Positions 50,170 to 60,757 are shown, counted from the stretch's first letter. The stretch: DNA of 64,000 bases from Carboxydocella thermautotrophica (GCA_003054495.1 CP028514.1:918501-982500); one strand, 5' to 3'. Translations and numbers: made by a program. Notes: generated by a model from the sequence alone, not told the origin.

Positions 50170-51154
50170 TACCAGCAATTATTGTACTTCACTGGCACTG
50201 GTAGATGCAGAGGGGAAGCTGCTGGCGGAAAGGAGAAAGCTCTTGCCCGTAAAGCAAGGTGAACGGGGCCTGAGACAAAGTGAGGCCCTGTTTTTGCATT
50301 TAGGGCAGCTGCAGGAACTGGCCGGAGAAGTGCTGGGCCAGGCGGACCCCGCCCGGGTGGCAGCCATTGGGGTAAGCGTTAGGCCCCGGCCCCGGGAGGA
50401 CAGCTATATGCCGGTTTTTAAGGCAGGAGAAACCCTGGCCCGGGCTCTGGCTGCTTTTTGTGGAGCGGCGGTAGTGGAGGTTTCCCATCAGGAAGGCCAT
50501 CTAGCCGCAGGGCTGGCATCTGCCGGTGGGCCCGAAGCTTCTGCTTTTTTGGCTATTCACCTGTCAGGAGGCACTACTGACCTGCTGGAAGTGCGCCGGG
50601 TTGAGGAGCAAGGAAGTTTTTATCGGATTAAGCAGCTGGGGGGTAGCAAAGACCTCCATGCCGGGCAGCTGGTGGACCGGATAGGTGTGGCCCTTGGGCT
50701 TACCTTTCCCGCGGGCCCGGCCTTAGAGCAGCTGGCTCGCACCTGGTCTGGCCCTATTAAACCTTTATCCATCCCCTGCCAGCAGGGCTGGTTGCATTTA
50801 AGCGGGGCTGAGACCCAGGCCTACAAGGCCATCGCAGCTGGGGAACCGGCGGCAGCGGTAGCCAGAGCGGTGGAAAGCTGTCTGGCTAAAGGCCTGGAAA
50901 AGCTGATTCTGTATGGGCGGGAGCAGACTGGTCTTAAGGATGTGCTGCTGGTGGGCGGTGTAGCGGCCAACCAGTTTTTAAGGCAGAAATTAAGAAAGCG
51001 GCTGGAACATCCTGCCCTGGGTATAAGGCTATTTTTTGCAGAGGCGAGATACAGCGGGGACAATGCCCTGGGTCCGGCTCTACTGGCCCGTTATAATTTG
51101 TTAAAAAAATTACCGCTGACGGCAGGAATTAGTCCAATTGGCGAGAATAAATAA
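50144..51154 (+). CDS. TsaD/Kae1-like ATPase paralogue
   Basis: 336 residues of the ASKHA-fold Kae1/TsaD family: LFLGIDTSNYCTSLALVD, VVEVSHQEGHLAAGL (the two His that bind metal), LAIHLSGGTTDLLEV and VLLVGGVAANQFLRQKL. It differs from canonical TsaD, which has HH.E.H and a different C-terminus, and belongs to the shorter paralogue group beside nusB in Clostridia. tRNA t6A synthesis or another carbamoyl-type transfer is possible but not shown. Overlaps nusB. Confidence 0.85.
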   Translation: MRDLFLGIDTSNYCTSLALVDAEGKLLAERRKLLPVKQGERGLRQSEALFLHLGQLQELAGEVLGQADPARVAAIGVSVRPRPREDSYMPVFKAGETLARALAAFCGAAVVEVSHQEGHLAAGLASAGGPEASAFLAIHLSGGTTDLLEVRRVEEQGSFYRIKQLGGSKDLHAGQLVDRIGVALGLTFPAGPALEQLARTWSGPIKPLSIPCQQGWLHLSGAETQAYKAIAAGEPAAAVARAVESCLAKGLEKLILYGREQTGLKDVLLVGGVAANQFLRQKLRKRLEHPALGIRLFFAEARYSGDNALGPALLARYNLLKKLPLTAGISPIGENK

Positions 51155-51197
51155 AAAATTGAAGACAATTATATTTTATGAGGGAGGGGAAGAAGGA

Positions 51198-52040
51198 GTG
51201 TACCGGATTTTACGCAAACAGGCGCTGTCGGAAAATATCAAGCTGATGGAAATTGAAGCGCCACTGGTTGCTCGCAATGCCAAGGCGGGACAGTTCATTA
51301 TCCTGCGGGTAGACGAAAAAGGGGAACGGATTCCCTTGACCATTGCCGACTTTAATAAAGAAAAAGGCACTATTACCATTATTTTTGCCGAGGTTGGCTA
51401 TACTACCCAGAAATTGGGCTGTCTCAATGAGGGAGATGCTGTTCTGGATTTTGTTGGACCTTTAGGCCATGAGTCGGAAATCGACAATTTTGGTCATGTG
51501 GTCTGTATCGGCGGTGGCGTGGGTATCGCCCCCATGTTTCCCATTACCCGGGAATTGTACAAGGCTGGCAACCGGGTGACTTCCATTATCGGAGCCCGTT
51601 GCAAGGATCTTTTGTTCTGGGAAGAGGAGATGCGGGCAGTTTCTCAGACCCTGCATGTTACCACTGATGACGGTTCTTATGGCCGCCATGGATTTGTAAC
51701 CCAGGTCTTGCAGGAAATGATCGACCAGGGCGAAAAAATCGATCTGGTATATGCTATCGGTCCCTTGCCCATGATGCGGGCAGTGGCAGAAGTAACCAGA
51801 CCCTATGGTATCAAGACTATTGTCAGCTTGAACTCCATCATGGTGGATGGCACAGGCATGTGCGGTGCCTGCCGGGTCACCGTGGGCGGAGAAACTAAAT
51901 TCACCTGTGTGGATGGTCCGGAATTTGACGGCCATCTGGTGGATTTTGCTGAACAAATGCGGCGGGCCCAGATTTTCAAGGATGAAGAAGCACGGGCCAG
52001 GGCAGCTGGCAGTTGCGGGGGTGGTTGCGGATGTCACTAG
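51198..52040 (+). CDS. nfnA: NADH-dependent ferredoxin:NADP+ oxidoreductase small subunit (NfnA/SudB)
   Basis: 280 residues. FAD-binding part (AGQFIILRVDEKGERIPLTI), NAD(H)-binding part (VVCIGGGVGIAPMFPITREL) and a [2Fe-2S] site with GTGMCGACRVTV and a further FTCVDGPEFDGH, then a cysteine-rich tail ending GGGCGCH. With the next gene it forms the electron-bifurcating transhydrogenase of anaerobes. GTG at 51198 with GGGAGGGG 8 nt upstream; codons upstream (to 51138) overlap the previous gene. Confidence 0.93.
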   Translation: MYRILRKQALSENIKLMEIEAPLVARNAKAGQFIILRVDEKGERIPLTIADFNKEKGTITIIFAEVGYTTQKLGCLNEGDAVLDFVGPLGHESEIDNFGHVVCIGGGVGIAPMFPITRELYKAGNRVTSIIGARCKDLLFWEEEMRAVSQTLHVTTDDGSYGRHGFVTQVLQEMIDQGEKIDLVYAIGPLPMMRAVAEVTRPYGIKTIVSLNSIMVDGTGMCGACRVTVGGETKFTCVDGPEFDGHLVDFAEQMRRAQIFKDEEARARAAGSCGGGCGCH

Positions 52041-53443
52041 AAAAAGGCAAAAAGGAGCTGGTCCTGAAGAAAACTCCGATCCCGGAACAGGACCCGGCAG
52101 TACGGGCCAGAAACTTCGATGAAGTAGCACTGGGTTATACGGAAGAACTGGCGGTTCAGGAAGCTAATCGCTGTCTCAGCTGTAAAAATGAACCCTGTGT
52201 CAAGGGCTGTCCTGTACAAGTGCCTATTCCTCAGTTTATCGCTAAAATCAAGGAAAAGGATTTTGCCGGGGCCATTCGGACCATTAAGACGAAAAACCTG
52301 TTGCCTGCTGTTTGTGGCCGGGTATGTCCTCAGGAAAACCAGTGTGAAAAGAACTGTGTAATGGCCAAGAAAGGCGAGCCGGTAGGGATTGGCCGGCTGG
52401 AGCGTTTTGCCGCTGACTGGGAAATGGCCCATGGGGTGGAAGTACCAGAGGTTGCTCCTCCCACTGGTAAGAAAGTGGCTATTATCGGTTCCGGGCCGGC
52501 GGGCCTGACAGCAGCAGCTGACCTGGCCAAGCTGGGCCATAAGGTAACTATATTTGAAGCTCTGCATGTCCCCGGTGGGGTGTTGATGTATGGTATCCCT
52601 GAGTTCCGTTTGCCCAAGCGGATTGTGCAGCAGGAAATTGATAATCTGCGCAAAATGGGGGTAGAAATCATCGTTAATGCCGTGGTCGGCAAGAGCATCA
52701 CTGTGGATGAGCTGATGGAGCAGGAAGGCTTTGATGCGGTGTTCATCGGCACCGGTGCAGGTTTGCCCTACTTCCTGGGTATTCCCGGGGAAAACCTGAA
52801 CGGCGTCTATTCAGCCAATGAATTCCTGACCAGAACCAACCTGATGAAGGGCTATCTCTTCCCCGAGTATGCCACTCCTATTAAGGTTGGTAAGCGGGCG
52901 GCCATTCTGGGTGCCGGGAACGTAGCCATGGATGCTGCCAGAACTGCCAAGCGGCTGGGGGCAGAGGAAGTATATATTGTCTATCGCCGTTCCCGGGAAG
53001 AAATGCCGGCTCGTTTGGAAGAAATCCATCATGCGGAAGAAGAAGGCATCAAGTTCCAGCTGTTGACCAATCCCATTCGCCTGCTGGGCAATGAGCAGGG
53101 CTGGGTGACAGCCATGGAATGCCTGCGTTATGAGCTGGGTGAACCCGATGCGTCCGGGCGCCGCAGCCCTGTGCCTATCGAAGGCTCCAATTTCATCATG
53201 GAAGTGGATACAGTAGTAGTGGCGATCGGTCAGGGTCCCAATCCTTTGGTACCGCGCACTACCAAAGGTTTGGAAACCAACCGGAAAGGCAATATTATGG
53301 CCAGTGAAGAAACAGGAGCTACTTCTAAGCCAGGAGTCTATGCCGGTGGTGATGTGGTGACCGGTGCAGCTACTGTTATTAAGGCTATGGGTGCAGGCCG
53401 GGTAGCGGCTACTGCCATTCACGAATATCTTATGAACAAGTAA
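52031..53443 (+). CDS. nfnB: NADP-dependent ferredoxin oxidoreductase large subunit (NfnB; GltA-like)
   Basis: 470 residues. N-terminal cysteine clusters CLSCKNEPCVKGCPVQ and CGRVCPQENQCEKNC bind two [4Fe-4S] clusters. They are followed by FAD and NADP Rossmann motifs (AIIGSGPAGLTAAADLAKLG and AAILGAGNVAMDAARTA). The fold matches glutamate synthase small subunit, but pairing with nfnA supports NfnB. Overlaps nfnA by 10 nt. Confidence 0.93.
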   Translation: MSLEKGKKELVLKKTPIPEQDPAVRARNFDEVALGYTEELAVQEANRCLSCKNEPCVKGCPVQVPIPQFIAKIKEKDFAGAIRTIKTKNLLPAVCGRVCPQENQCEKNCVMAKKGEPVGIGRLERFAADWEMAHGVEVPEVAPPTGKKVAIIGSGPAGLTAAADLAKLGHKVTIFEALHVPGGVLMYGIPEFRLPKRIVQQEIDNLRKMGVEIIVNAVVGKSITVDELMEQEGFDAVFIGTGAGLPYFLGIPGENLNGVYSANEFLTRTNLMKGYLFPEYATPIKVGKRAAILGAGNVAMDAARTAKRLGAEEVYIVYRRSREEMPARLEEIHHAEEEGIKFQLLTNPIRLLGNEQGWVTAMECLRYELGEPDASGRRSPVPIEGSNFIMEVDTVVVAIGQGPNPLVPRTTKGLETNRKGNIMASEETGATSKPGVYAGGDVVTGAATVIKAMGAGRVAATAIHEYLMNK

Positions 53444-53487
53444 GGCAGCCAGCGGCTGCCTTCTATTTTATCTGCGGAGGGCAAAAG

Positions 53488-54705
53488 ATGACGGGAAAAA
53501 CTTTCTGGACAGTGACAGAACTGAACAGCCTGATCAAACAGAGCCTGGAGACCAATTATCTGCTTAAAAGAGTCTGGATTAAAGGGGAGATAGCGGAATT
53601 TACCCGCCATCGCCTTTCCGGTCACTGCTATTTTACCCTGAAAGACCAGGAAAGCCAGCTTAAATGCGTTATGTTCCGGCAACAGGCAGCCAATCTACGT
53701 TTTCAACCCCGGGCCGGTATGGAGGTGCTGGTCCTGGGCAGTATCAATGTTTTTCTGCCGAATGGGATCTATCAGCTCTACGCCGAAGATATCCAGCCCT
53801 ATGGCATTGGCAGCAGCCAGTTGCAGCTGGAACAGCTGAAGCGTAAACTGGAGGCAGAGGGGCTGTTCAGCACTGCCCGCAAAAGGCCTTTGCCGCCTTT
53901 ACCTCGTCGGATAGCCCTGGTTACTTCCCGGCAGGGAGCAGCAGTACGGGATATGGTAAAAATACTGCGCCAGCGTTTTCCCATTATTGAGATCGTGATT
54001 GTGGATGTGCAGGTACAGGGTGAAGAGGCGCCTGCCTCCATCAAAGCTGGATTAGAACTGGCAGCAGCTCACACGGGGGCAGACCTGGTGATTGTAGGTC
54101 GAGGCGGAGGAGCCACTGAAGATCTGGCTGCCTTCAATTCGGAAATAGTAGTACGGGCCATTGCTGCCTGTCCCCTGCCGGTGATTGCTGCTATCGGGCA
54201 TGAAAGTGATGTTACCCTGGCTGATCTGGTGGCTGATGTCCGCGCTTCCACCCCTTCCAATGCGGCGGAACTGGCGGTTCCAGTCTTACAGGAACTGCTG
54301 GGCCGTACGGCAGAAATGGCCCAGCGCTTAAGGGCTGCTATCAGCAATCGTTTTCGCTGGGAACGACAGCGGCTGGAACAACTGGCTTCCCGGCCTATAT
54401 TGCAGCAACCTCAGCTCTATTTTGAGCGGAAATGGCAGGAGGTTGAAAGGATAGCAGGAAAATTGCAGACTGCTGCCGAAAATGTATATCTGCAAAAACA
54501 GCATCGCCTGGAGAAGACAGTAGCAGCTCTAAATGCCTTAAGTCCTTTAAAGGTGCTGGAGCGAGGTTACGCCTTCTGCCGAAGGGAACAGGAAGTAGTG
54601 ACTTCAGTAGAACAGGTTCAGACTGGACAAGGACTGACCCTGCATATGAAGGATGGGGAAGTAGATTGTCAAGTTCAGGCGGTTAGGAGGAAAATGAATG
54701 GATAA
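53488..54705 (+). CDS. xseA: Exodeoxyribonuclease VII large subunit
   Basis: 405 residues: N-terminal OB fold (WIKGEIAEFTRHRLSGHCYF), catalytic part with DLVIVGRGGGATEDLAAFN and IGHESDVTLADLVADVRAST, and a C-terminal coiled coil. Overlaps xseB by 8 nt. Confidence 0.96.
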   Translation: MTGKTFWTVTELNSLIKQSLETNYLLKRVWIKGEIAEFTRHRLSGHCYFTLKDQESQLKCVMFRQQAANLRFQPRAGMEVLVLGSINVFLPNGIYQLYAEDIQPYGIGSSQLQLEQLKRKLEAEGLFSTARKRPLPPLPRRIALVTSRQGAAVRDMVKILRQRFPIIEIVIVDVQVQGEEAPASIKAGLELAAAHTGADLVIVGRGGGATEDLAAFNSEIVVRAIAACPLPVIAAIGHESDVTLADLVADVRASTPSNAAELAVPVLQELLGRTAEMAQRLRAAISNRFRWERQRLEQLASRPILQQPQLYFERKWQEVERIAGKLQTAAENVYLQKQHRLEKTVAALNALSPLKVLERGYAFCRREQEVVTSVEQVQTGQGLTLHMKDGEVDCQVQAVRRKMNG

Positions 54706-54925
54706 GCAACTGAGCTATGAAGAGGCAATGCAAAAGCTCGAACGCATTGTCAGCCAGCTGGAACGAGGGCAGTTGCCCCTGGAAGATGCCTTGCGTGCCT
54801 TTGAAGAAGGGGTAAAACTGGTCCGTCTTTGCCAGGAAAAGCTGCAGGCTGCTGAAGGGAAACTGTTATTGTTACAGGCTCAGTCTAATGCTAAAATTGA
54901 GTTACAGGAAGCGACACTGGAATAG
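54698..54925 (+). CDS. xseB: Exodeoxyribonuclease VII small subunit
   Basis: 75 residues, SYEEAMQKLERIVSQLERGQ, LPLEDALRAFEEGVKLVRLC, the two-helix small subunit; overlaps xseA and directly precedes ispA, the standard order. Confidence 0.96.
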   Translation: MDKQLSYEEAMQKLERIVSQLERGQLPLEDALRAFEEGVKLVRLCQEKLQAAEGKLLLLQAQSNAKIELQEATLE

Positions 54926-54934
54926 AGGGTGGAG

Positions 54935-55834
54935 ATGGATTTGCAAAAGTGGCAGGAGCAATTACTGGCAAAAAACAGACTGGTAGAGGACTGGCTCGAA
55001 GAGGTGTTACCCGGACCAGAACTGGAGCCAGGGCGCCTACATGAGGCTATGCTCTATAGTCTTTTTGCCGGGGGCAAACGTTTACGCCCAGCCCTGGTTT
55101 TGGGGGCTGTGGAAGCAGTAGGGGGAGAAGTTCAGGCTGCTCTGCCGGCAGCAGCAGCACTGGAAATGATCCACACCTATTCCCTGATTCATGATGATTT
55201 GCCGGCTATGGATAATGATGATTACCGCCGGGGTAAACCTACCAATCATAAAGTCTTTGGTGAAGCAACAGCCATTCTGGCAGGAGATGCCCTGTTGACC
55301 CTGGCCTTTGAATTGCTGGCCGCGCATTTACCGGGGGCTGGTGTAAGTCCGGAAATCGCATTACGGGTAATCAGGGAAATTGCCGAGGCTGCAGGTACTC
55401 AGGGCATGATTGGTGGGCAAATGGCGGATATGGAGGCCCAGGGGCAACAAGTTAATGGGGAACAGCTGGAAAAAATCCATCGCCGCAAAACGGGGGCCCT
55501 TTTCCGGGCAGCTGTCAGGGTGGGAGGCCTGATAGGTGGTGCTACCCCTGAACAACTAGCAGCTTTATCCCACTATGCTGAACAACTGGGCCTGGCTTTT
55601 CAAATCACCGATGATATCCTGGACATTACCGGAGACCCGGCCAAAATGGGCAAGGATAAAAATTCAGACCTGAAAAACTGCAAGGCCACCTATCCTTCAC
55701 TATATGGACTGGAACAGGCCCGGATCATGGCGGAAAAGGCTGTAACCGCTGCCATTACGGCTTTAGGGATTTTCGGCGCAAAGGCTGAATTTTTGAAGGA
55801 AACAGCTTTATTTTTATTAAAACGAGAGCAATAG
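54935..55834 (+). CDS. ispA: Farnesyl/geranyl diphosphate synthase
   Basis: 299 residues. First aspartate-rich motif in SLIHDDLPAMDNDDYRRGKP, second in LAFQITDDILDITGD, plus FAGGKRLRPALVLGA. Supplies prenyl chains for quinones and undecaprenol. ATG at 54935; the GTG at 54929 is an alternative. Confidence 0.96.
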   Translation: MDLQKWQEQLLAKNRLVEDWLEEVLPGPELEPGRLHEAMLYSLFAGGKRLRPALVLGAVEAVGGEVQAALPAAAALEMIHTYSLIHDDLPAMDNDDYRRGKPTNHKVFGEATAILAGDALLTLAFELLAAHLPGAGVSPEIALRVIREIAEAAGTQGMIGGQMADMEAQGQQVNGEQLEKIHRRKTGALFRAAVRVGGLIGGATPEQLAALSHYAEQLGLAFQITDDILDITGDPAKMGKDKNSDLKNCKATYPSLYGLEQARIMAEKAVTAAITALGIFGAKAEFLKETALFLLKREQ

Positions 55835-55908
55835 CTACTGGTCTGGCATTAATTAGCTGTTGCATGCTTAGATGGATTATGATAGACTGTAGCAGCTGAC
55901 AGGGCGAA

Positions 55909-55937
55909 TTGCTAAGAACAGCAAAATAGCATATAAT
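55909..55937 (+). promoter_or_regulatory. Promoter of the OLE RNA
   Basis: TTGCTA, 17-bp spacer, perfect TATAAT directly before the conserved RNA. Confidence 0.75.
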
Positions 55938-55944
55938 ATTTATT

Positions 55945-56620
55945 GAGCAATGATTCATCAGCCTGGCCGCTACGGTGGCAGGTGGTGCAGTATCCTAGTC
56001 GGCCGCAGCGTTTTTGAAGGCGGGCCTAAAAATCCGTCAAAGGGCACATCGATGAAGTTCCTGGTGTCGGCTTTCGACGCCCCGTCGGGGGTTGGTGCTG
56101 GGAGTTAAGGAAGATGGGGCGATCCACAAGGGCATGTGGGCGTTGACCCCGCTTCCGCGGAGGCCCAAGTGCGTGGTGACCTATGGCGAGTAGGAAGCTA
56201 TGGCTTGGGGTTGAACCTGCAATTCATTATCCTGTTACGGCAGGATGGTGGGTGCAGTGTAGCCTGCCTTGAGCGGGTGTAGAGGATGGCGAGCTATCAG
56301 GCCTTTTAACCGATGGCGCCGAGGTTAAGGGACCTGTCGCCTGAAACTGCATCTGCAAAAGAGGCTAGAAGACGCCGGCGGTCGCCGAAGAAATTTCCTA
56401 GGCTGCCCACCAGAGATGGAGTTTGCTGGGGATTAAAGTGTGGACTAAGTGGTAATCCAGTCTTGCCGGCGGTGACGCGGCAAAACGATGGGAAAGGGGA
56501 AACCGCCTCATGCGGCGACGCAGAGGAGCATCGTCTGGGAAAACCTACTGGACCTGAAGCCACAACGTTTACTCAGCAGACTACCACCTGCCAGTAGTAG
56601 CTGTTACATATATTTTTTTT
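55945..56620 (+). ncRNA. ole: OLE RNA (ornate, large, extremophilic)
   Basis: An 800-bp gap without supported gene between ispA and oapA. It holds a conserved-looking, GC-rich, heavily paired sequence of about 650 nt, ending near a T9 run at 56612. The 5' part GCCTGGCCGCTACGGTGG and the 3' part CTACCACCTGCCAGTAG pair over a distance. Size, position between ispA and dxs, and the adjacent oapA gene identify OLE RNA. It forms a membrane-bound ribonucleoprotein linked to stress responses in extremophilic Firmicutes. Short frames inside (for example 56313-56597) are not genes. Ends are estimated from the promoter and T-run. Confidence 0.92.
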
Positions 56621-56633
56621 TATCATTTAAGAG

Positions 56634-57266
56634 GTGACCGGATTGGGTAATAATAATCATAAATTGAGGGCACAGGTGCGGCGCCAGGTTTTAGTTGTAG
56701 GTTTATTGACTTTCTTTACAGCTATGGCTATCAGCAGTGGGACGGAAGCGGTTGTAAACCGATTTCCCTCGGCACTGGCGGCTTTGCCCTTTCTGTTAAT
56801 TATCATCGCTGTAGGCATTATTTTTGATATGATCGGAGTGGCAGCCACGGCTGCTGCAGTAGCTCCGTTTCATGCCAAAGCAGCGCGAAAAATTCCAGGC
56901 GCAAAACAGGCGATTTCTCTCCTCAATCATGCTGATAAAGTGGCCTCTTTTTGTAATGATGTGATTGGTGATATTTGCGGTACAGTCAGTGGTGGACTGG
57001 GAGCAACTATCGTTTTTTTATTAGTCAGCAGTCATCCGGACTGGAATAAAGCCTGGTTGGGCACCATCATGACCGGTTTAATTGCTGCTGTTACCGTCGG
57101 AGGCAAGGCTGGTGGGAAAAAGCTGGCCATTGACCATGCAGAAGAAATCATCTTCCTGGTCGGCCGGTGCCTGGCCTGGATTGAAAGGCAAACAGGCTGG
57201 ACGCTGTGGCCGGACAAGAAAAATAGCAAGGGCGGGAGAAAGAGGAATGACCACTTCAATTCTTAG
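56634..57266 (+). CDS. oapA: OLE-associated protein A (OapA)
   Basis: 210-residue integral membrane protein with four predicted helices ([67 protein letters not shown]) and a basic C-terminus ([13 protein letters not shown]). [20 protein letters not shown] is typical of this family. It binds OLE RNA and tethers it to the membrane. The gene follows the RNA by about 15 nt; start at 56634 with GAGGTGA before it, possibly a TTG at 56643. Overlaps dxs by 20 nt. Confidence 0.92.
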   Translation: MTGLGNNNHKLRAQVRRQVLVVGLLTFFTAMAISSGTEAVVNRFPSALAALPFLLIIIAVGIIFDMIGVAATAAAVAPFHAKAARKIPGAKQAISLLNHADKVASFCNDVIGDICGTVSGGLGATIVFLLVSSHPDWNKAWLGTIMTGLIAAVTVGGKAGGKKLAIDHAEEIIFLVGRCLAWIERQTGWTLWPDKKNSKGGRKRNDHFNS

Positions 57267-59157
57267 TCAGATCAATGGACCGGAAGATTTGCAGGGATTA
57301 ACCTTGAACCAGCTAAAACAGCTGGCGGAAGAAATTCGCCGGGAACTGATTGAAGTTACCTCCAGAACGGGAGGACATCTGGCGCCCAATCTGGGGGTTG
57401 TGGAGCTGACCATCGCCTTGCACCGTGTGTTCAATTCCCCTGCAGATAAAATTATCTGGGATGTGGGCCACCAGGCTTATGTTCATAAACTGCTAACGGG
57501 CCGGCGGGATCGGTTTGCTACTTTGCGTCAGCTGGGGGGAATTTCCGGCTTTCCCAAGCGGGAGGAAAGCCCCCATGACATTTTCGCTACCGGGCACAGT
57601 TCCACTTCTATTTCCGCTGCTCTGGGCATTGCCCTGGCCCGGGATATGAAAAAAGAGGATTTTAAAGTGGTGGCTGTAATCGGTGATGGGGCTCTTACCG
57701 GAGGTATGGCTTTTGAGGCGTTAAACCATGCCGGACACACCAAAACCGATTTGATTGTGATCTTGAATGATAATGAAATGTCCATTGCTGAAAATGTAGG
57801 GGCCCTTTCTTCCTACCTGACCCGCATGCGCACTGACCCCAAGTATTATAAGGGAAAAGAGGAAATTGAATACATATTAAAGCGTATCCCCAATATCGGT
57901 CCCAAGATGTTGCAACTGGCTAACCGTCTCAAGGATAGTGTCAAACACCTGGTAGTGCCTGGTATGCTCTTCGAGGAGCTGGGCTTTACCTATCTTGGTC
58001 CCATCCCCGGTCATGATCTAGCGGCACTGAAAAAGGTGCTGCATGATGCCAAAGCTTTGACAGGGCCGGTGCTGGTGCATGTGATTACCAAAAAAGGCAA
58101 AGGCTATTTGCCGGCAGAGGAGAATCCTGACAAGTTTCATGGCACCGGTCCTTTTGATATAGCTACCGGACAGAGTGCTGGCGGCACGGGGCCCATCTCT
58201 TACACCGAAGCCTTTGGCCGGGAGCTGGTGGCACTGGGACAGCAGGATGCCCGGATTGTGGCTATTACGGCAGCGATGCCTACCGGGACTGGACTGTACC
58301 ATTTTGCCAGGGAAATTCCCCATCGTTTTTTTGATGTAGGGATTGCAGAACAACATGCCGTTACCCTGGCGGCCGGAATGGCTACCCAGGGATTAAAGCC
58401 GGTGGTGGCTATTTATAGTACTTTTTTGCAAAGAGCCTATGACCAGGTGCTACATGATGTCTGTTTACAAAAGCTGCCGGTGGTGCTGGCCATGGACAGG
58501 GCTGGCCTGGTGGGGGAAGATGGTCCCACCCATCACGGTGTTTTTGATATTGCCTATCTGCGTTCCATCCCCAATCTGGTTTTGATGGAACCTAAAGATG
58601 AAAATGAATTACGCCATATGCTTTATACTGCTATCCAGCATGATGGCCCTATTGCCCTGCGCTATCCCCGGGGGAACGGCATCGGAGTGCCGCTGGAACA
58701 GCAGCTACGCCAGCTGCCCCTGGGTAAGGCGGAAGTGCTGCGGGAAGGCAGTCAGGGCTGGATTCTGGCTCTGGGCTCTCTGGTTTATGATGCGCTGGCA
58801 GCGGCAGAAGAGCTGGCAGGAGAGGGGCTGGATATCGGGGTTGTTAATATGCGGTTTGTAAAACCCCTGGATGAGGATCTGCTGCATCGATTGGTAGCTA
58901 CCAATACGCCCTGGTTAACGGTGGAAAACCATGTCCTGGCCGGCGGTTTTGGTTCAGCCATTCTGGAGTTCCTCCATCAAAATGGTTATCAACGACAGGA
59001 AGTGACCATGCTGGGTTTGCCCGACCAATTCATTGAACACGGCCGGGTGGAAGAGCTGAAAGCTATCTATTGCCTGAATCAGGACGGCATCAAGGCCAGT
59101 TGTCTGGAAATGCTGGCAAAGCGCCAGCAAAAAACCATTCTGGTTGCAGGGAAATAG
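57247..59157 (+). CDS. dxs: 1-deoxy-D-xylulose-5-phosphate synthase
   Basis: 636 residues. Thiamine diphosphate enzyme starting the MEP isoprenoid route; also supplies DXP to Thi[19 protein letters not shown], the TPP motif [18 protein letters not shown] and transketolase part [16 protein letters not shown] are visible. ATG at 57247 with GGGAGAAAGAGG upstream; the longer frame from 57082 overlaps oapA too far. Confidence 0.97.
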   Translation: MTTSILSQINGPEDLQGLTLNQLKQLAEEIRRELIEVTSRTGGHLAPNLGVVELTIALHRVFNSPADKIIWDVGHQAYVHKLLTGRRDRFATLRQLGGISGFPKREESPHDIFATGHSSTSISAALGIALARDMKKEDFKVVAVIGDGALTGGMAFEALNHAGHTKTDLIVILNDNEMSIAENVGALSSYLTRMRTDPKYYKGKEEIEYILKRIPNIGPKMLQLANRLKDSVKHLVVPGMLFEELGFTYLGPIPGHDLAALKKVLHDAKALTGPVLVHVITKKGKGYLPAEENPDKFHGTGPFDIATGQSAGGTGPISYTEAFGRELVALGQQDARIVAITAAMPTGTGLYHFAREIPHRFFDVGIAEQHAVTLAAGMATQGLKPVVAIYSTFLQRAYDQVLHDVCLQKLPVVLAMDRAGLVGEDGPTHHGVFDIAYLRSIPNLVLMEPKDENELRHMLYTAIQHDGPIALRYPRGNGIGVPLEQQLRQLPLGKAEVLREGSQGWILALGSLVYDALAAAEELAGEGLDIGVVNMRFVKPLDEDLLHRLVATNTPWLTVENHVLAGGFGSAILEFLHQNGYQRQEVTMLGLPDQFIEHGRVEELKAIYCLNQDGIKASCLEMLAKRQQKTILVAGK

Positions 59158-59171
59158 AGGTGAACAGAATA

Positions 59172-59981
59172 ATGAGCAAAAAGCGATTGGATGCCCTTCT
59201 GGTTGAGAAGGGCTTTTTTTCCAGCAGGGAAAGGGCTAAGGCGGCCATTATGGCCGGTCTCGTTTTTGTGCAAGGCAGAAAAGTGGATAAAGCCGGGGAA
59301 ATGGTGGCTGAGGAAGTGGAAATCAAAATTAAAGGGGAGGACTTTCCCTGGGTCAGCCGGGGGGGACTGAAACTGGAAAAGGCCCTGCGGGTCTTTGCCT
59401 TTTCTGTAAAAGACCGGGTGGTGCTGGATATCGGGGCCAGTACCGGTGGATTTACCGATGTCTGCCTGCACTATGGAGCTCGCCAGGTGATTGCCGTCGA
59501 TGTCGGCTATGGGCAGCTGGCCTGGAAACTGCGTCAGAACCCGCGGGTGCTGAATCTGGAGCGCACCAATATCCGCTACTTGACCAAAGAGGAACTACCC
59601 CTGGTGCCGGAAAGGGTGGTGATTGATACCAGTTTTATCTCCCTGGGGCTGGTATTGCCCAGGGCCTGGGAGCTCAGCAGCGCTGATGCCCAGGTAATCG
59701 CCCTGGTCAAGCCCCAGTTTGAGGCAGGCCGGGAGAAAGTGGGTAAAAAAGGGGTAGTACGGGACCCCGGTGTACATAAGGAAGTGCTGGAGAAGGTAAC
59801 GGCCATGGCCCGGGAGCAGGGGTTTAGTATCCTGGGGCTGGACTATTCGCCTATTAAGGGTCCGGAAGGAAATATTGAATATCTCCTCTGGCTGGGCAAA
59901 ATAGAAACTGGATGGAGTGAAGCAGAAGTAAGTCACCGGATAGAACAGGTGATACAGGAGGCATTTGCCGGAGCTCAATAA
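59172..59981 (+). CDS. tlyA: TlyA-family rRNA methyltransferase
   Basis: 269 residues: N-terminal S4 domain (RLDALLVEKGFFSSRERAKA), FtsJ-like methyltransferase with VVLDIGASTGGFTDVCLHYG (SAM loop) and LVKPQFEAGREKVGKKGVVR. Predicted 2'-O-methyltransferase for rRNA; hemolysin activity is a historic label. GAGGTGA 8 nt before ATG. Confidence 0.95.
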   Translation: MSKKRLDALLVEKGFFSSRERAKAAIMAGLVFVQGRKVDKAGEMVAEEVEIKIKGEDFPWVSRGGLKLEKALRVFAFSVKDRVVLDIGASTGGFTDVCLHYGARQVIAVDVGYGQLAWKLRQNPRVLNLERTNIRYLTKEELPLVPERVVIDTSFISLGLVLPRAWELSSADAQVIALVKPQFEAGREKVGKKGVVRDPGVHKEVLEKVTAMAREQGFSILGLDYSPIKGPEGNIEYLLWLGKIETGWSEAEVSHRIEQVIQEAFAGAQ

Positions 59982-60082
59982 TTTTTTTTAACAAATAGCA
60001 GGAAAACAAAAAGAAATATAGTATATAATATTTATCAGAGCAACAGGAAATAGTATGACACATTTCCTTATTAGCGAAGGCG

Positions 60083-60757
60083 GTGAGGACTATAGAACTG
60101 ACCAAACGCCAGGCTGAGATCATCCGGATTGTTAAGGAAGAAGGGCCAATTACAGGGGAGCAGATAGCCGAACGGCTGAATTTGACCAGGGCCACCTTAA
60201 GGCCTGATCTGGCCATATTGACTATGGCGGGTCTTTTGGAAGCCAGACCCCGGGTAGGCTATTTCTATTCCGGACGTTCAGTGCCAAATCCTTTTACTGA
60301 AAAGCTGATGTCCATCAAGGTAGGGGATGTTCATTCCCTGCCCAAGGTAGTGGTGGATACCGCCACGGCTTATGATGCGGTAGTCACCATGTTTACGGAA
60401 GACGTGGGCACCCTGTTTGTGGTTACCAGTGAGGGACGGCTGGAAGGAGTTGTTTCCCGCAAGGATTTGCTCAAGGTAGCTATCGGTGGCAGTGATTTGC
60501 ATAAACTGCCGATTGGGATTGTTATGACCAGGATGCCCAATATCATTACCACTACACCGGAGGAAAGTGTTTTCAAGGCTGCCCAGAAGCTGATCGCTCA
60601 TGAGGTGGATGCATTGCCAGTAGTCAAACCCATGAATGAAGAAGATGGGACTGAAAGCTGGCAAGTAGTAGGTAGACTAACCAAAACCAATATCACCAGG
60701 CTATTTGTAGAGCTGGTGCAAGGAGGAGGGGATTTCCATATCCCGGGAAAACTCTAA
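60083..60757 (+). CDS. ccpN: CcpN-like regulator (HTH plus two CBS domains)
   Basis: 224 residues. Winged helix [40 protein letters not shown], then two CBS domains (about residues 75-210) that bind adenine nucleotides. In Bacillus CcpN represses gluconeogenic genes; its partner YqfL is a PPDK regulatory protein homologue, encoded next here. GTG start at 60083. Its end carries the ribosome binding site of the next gene. Confidence 0.92.
   Translation: MRTIELTKRQAEIIRIVKEEGPITGEQIAERLNLTRATLRPDLAILTMAGLLEARPRVGYFYSGRSVPNPFTEKLMSIKVGDVHSLPKVVVDTATAYDAVVTMFTEDVGTLFVVTSEGRLEGVVSRKDLLKVAIGGSDLHKLPIGIVMTRMPNIITTTPEESVFKAAQKLIAHEVDALPVVKPMNEEDGTESWQVVGRLTKTNITRLFVELVQGGGDFHIPGKL

Noticed and set aside
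56313-56597. Coding frames of 94 and 85 codons between ispA and oapA
   Set aside because: They lie in the OLE RNA, have no ribosome binding site and no protein-like composition.
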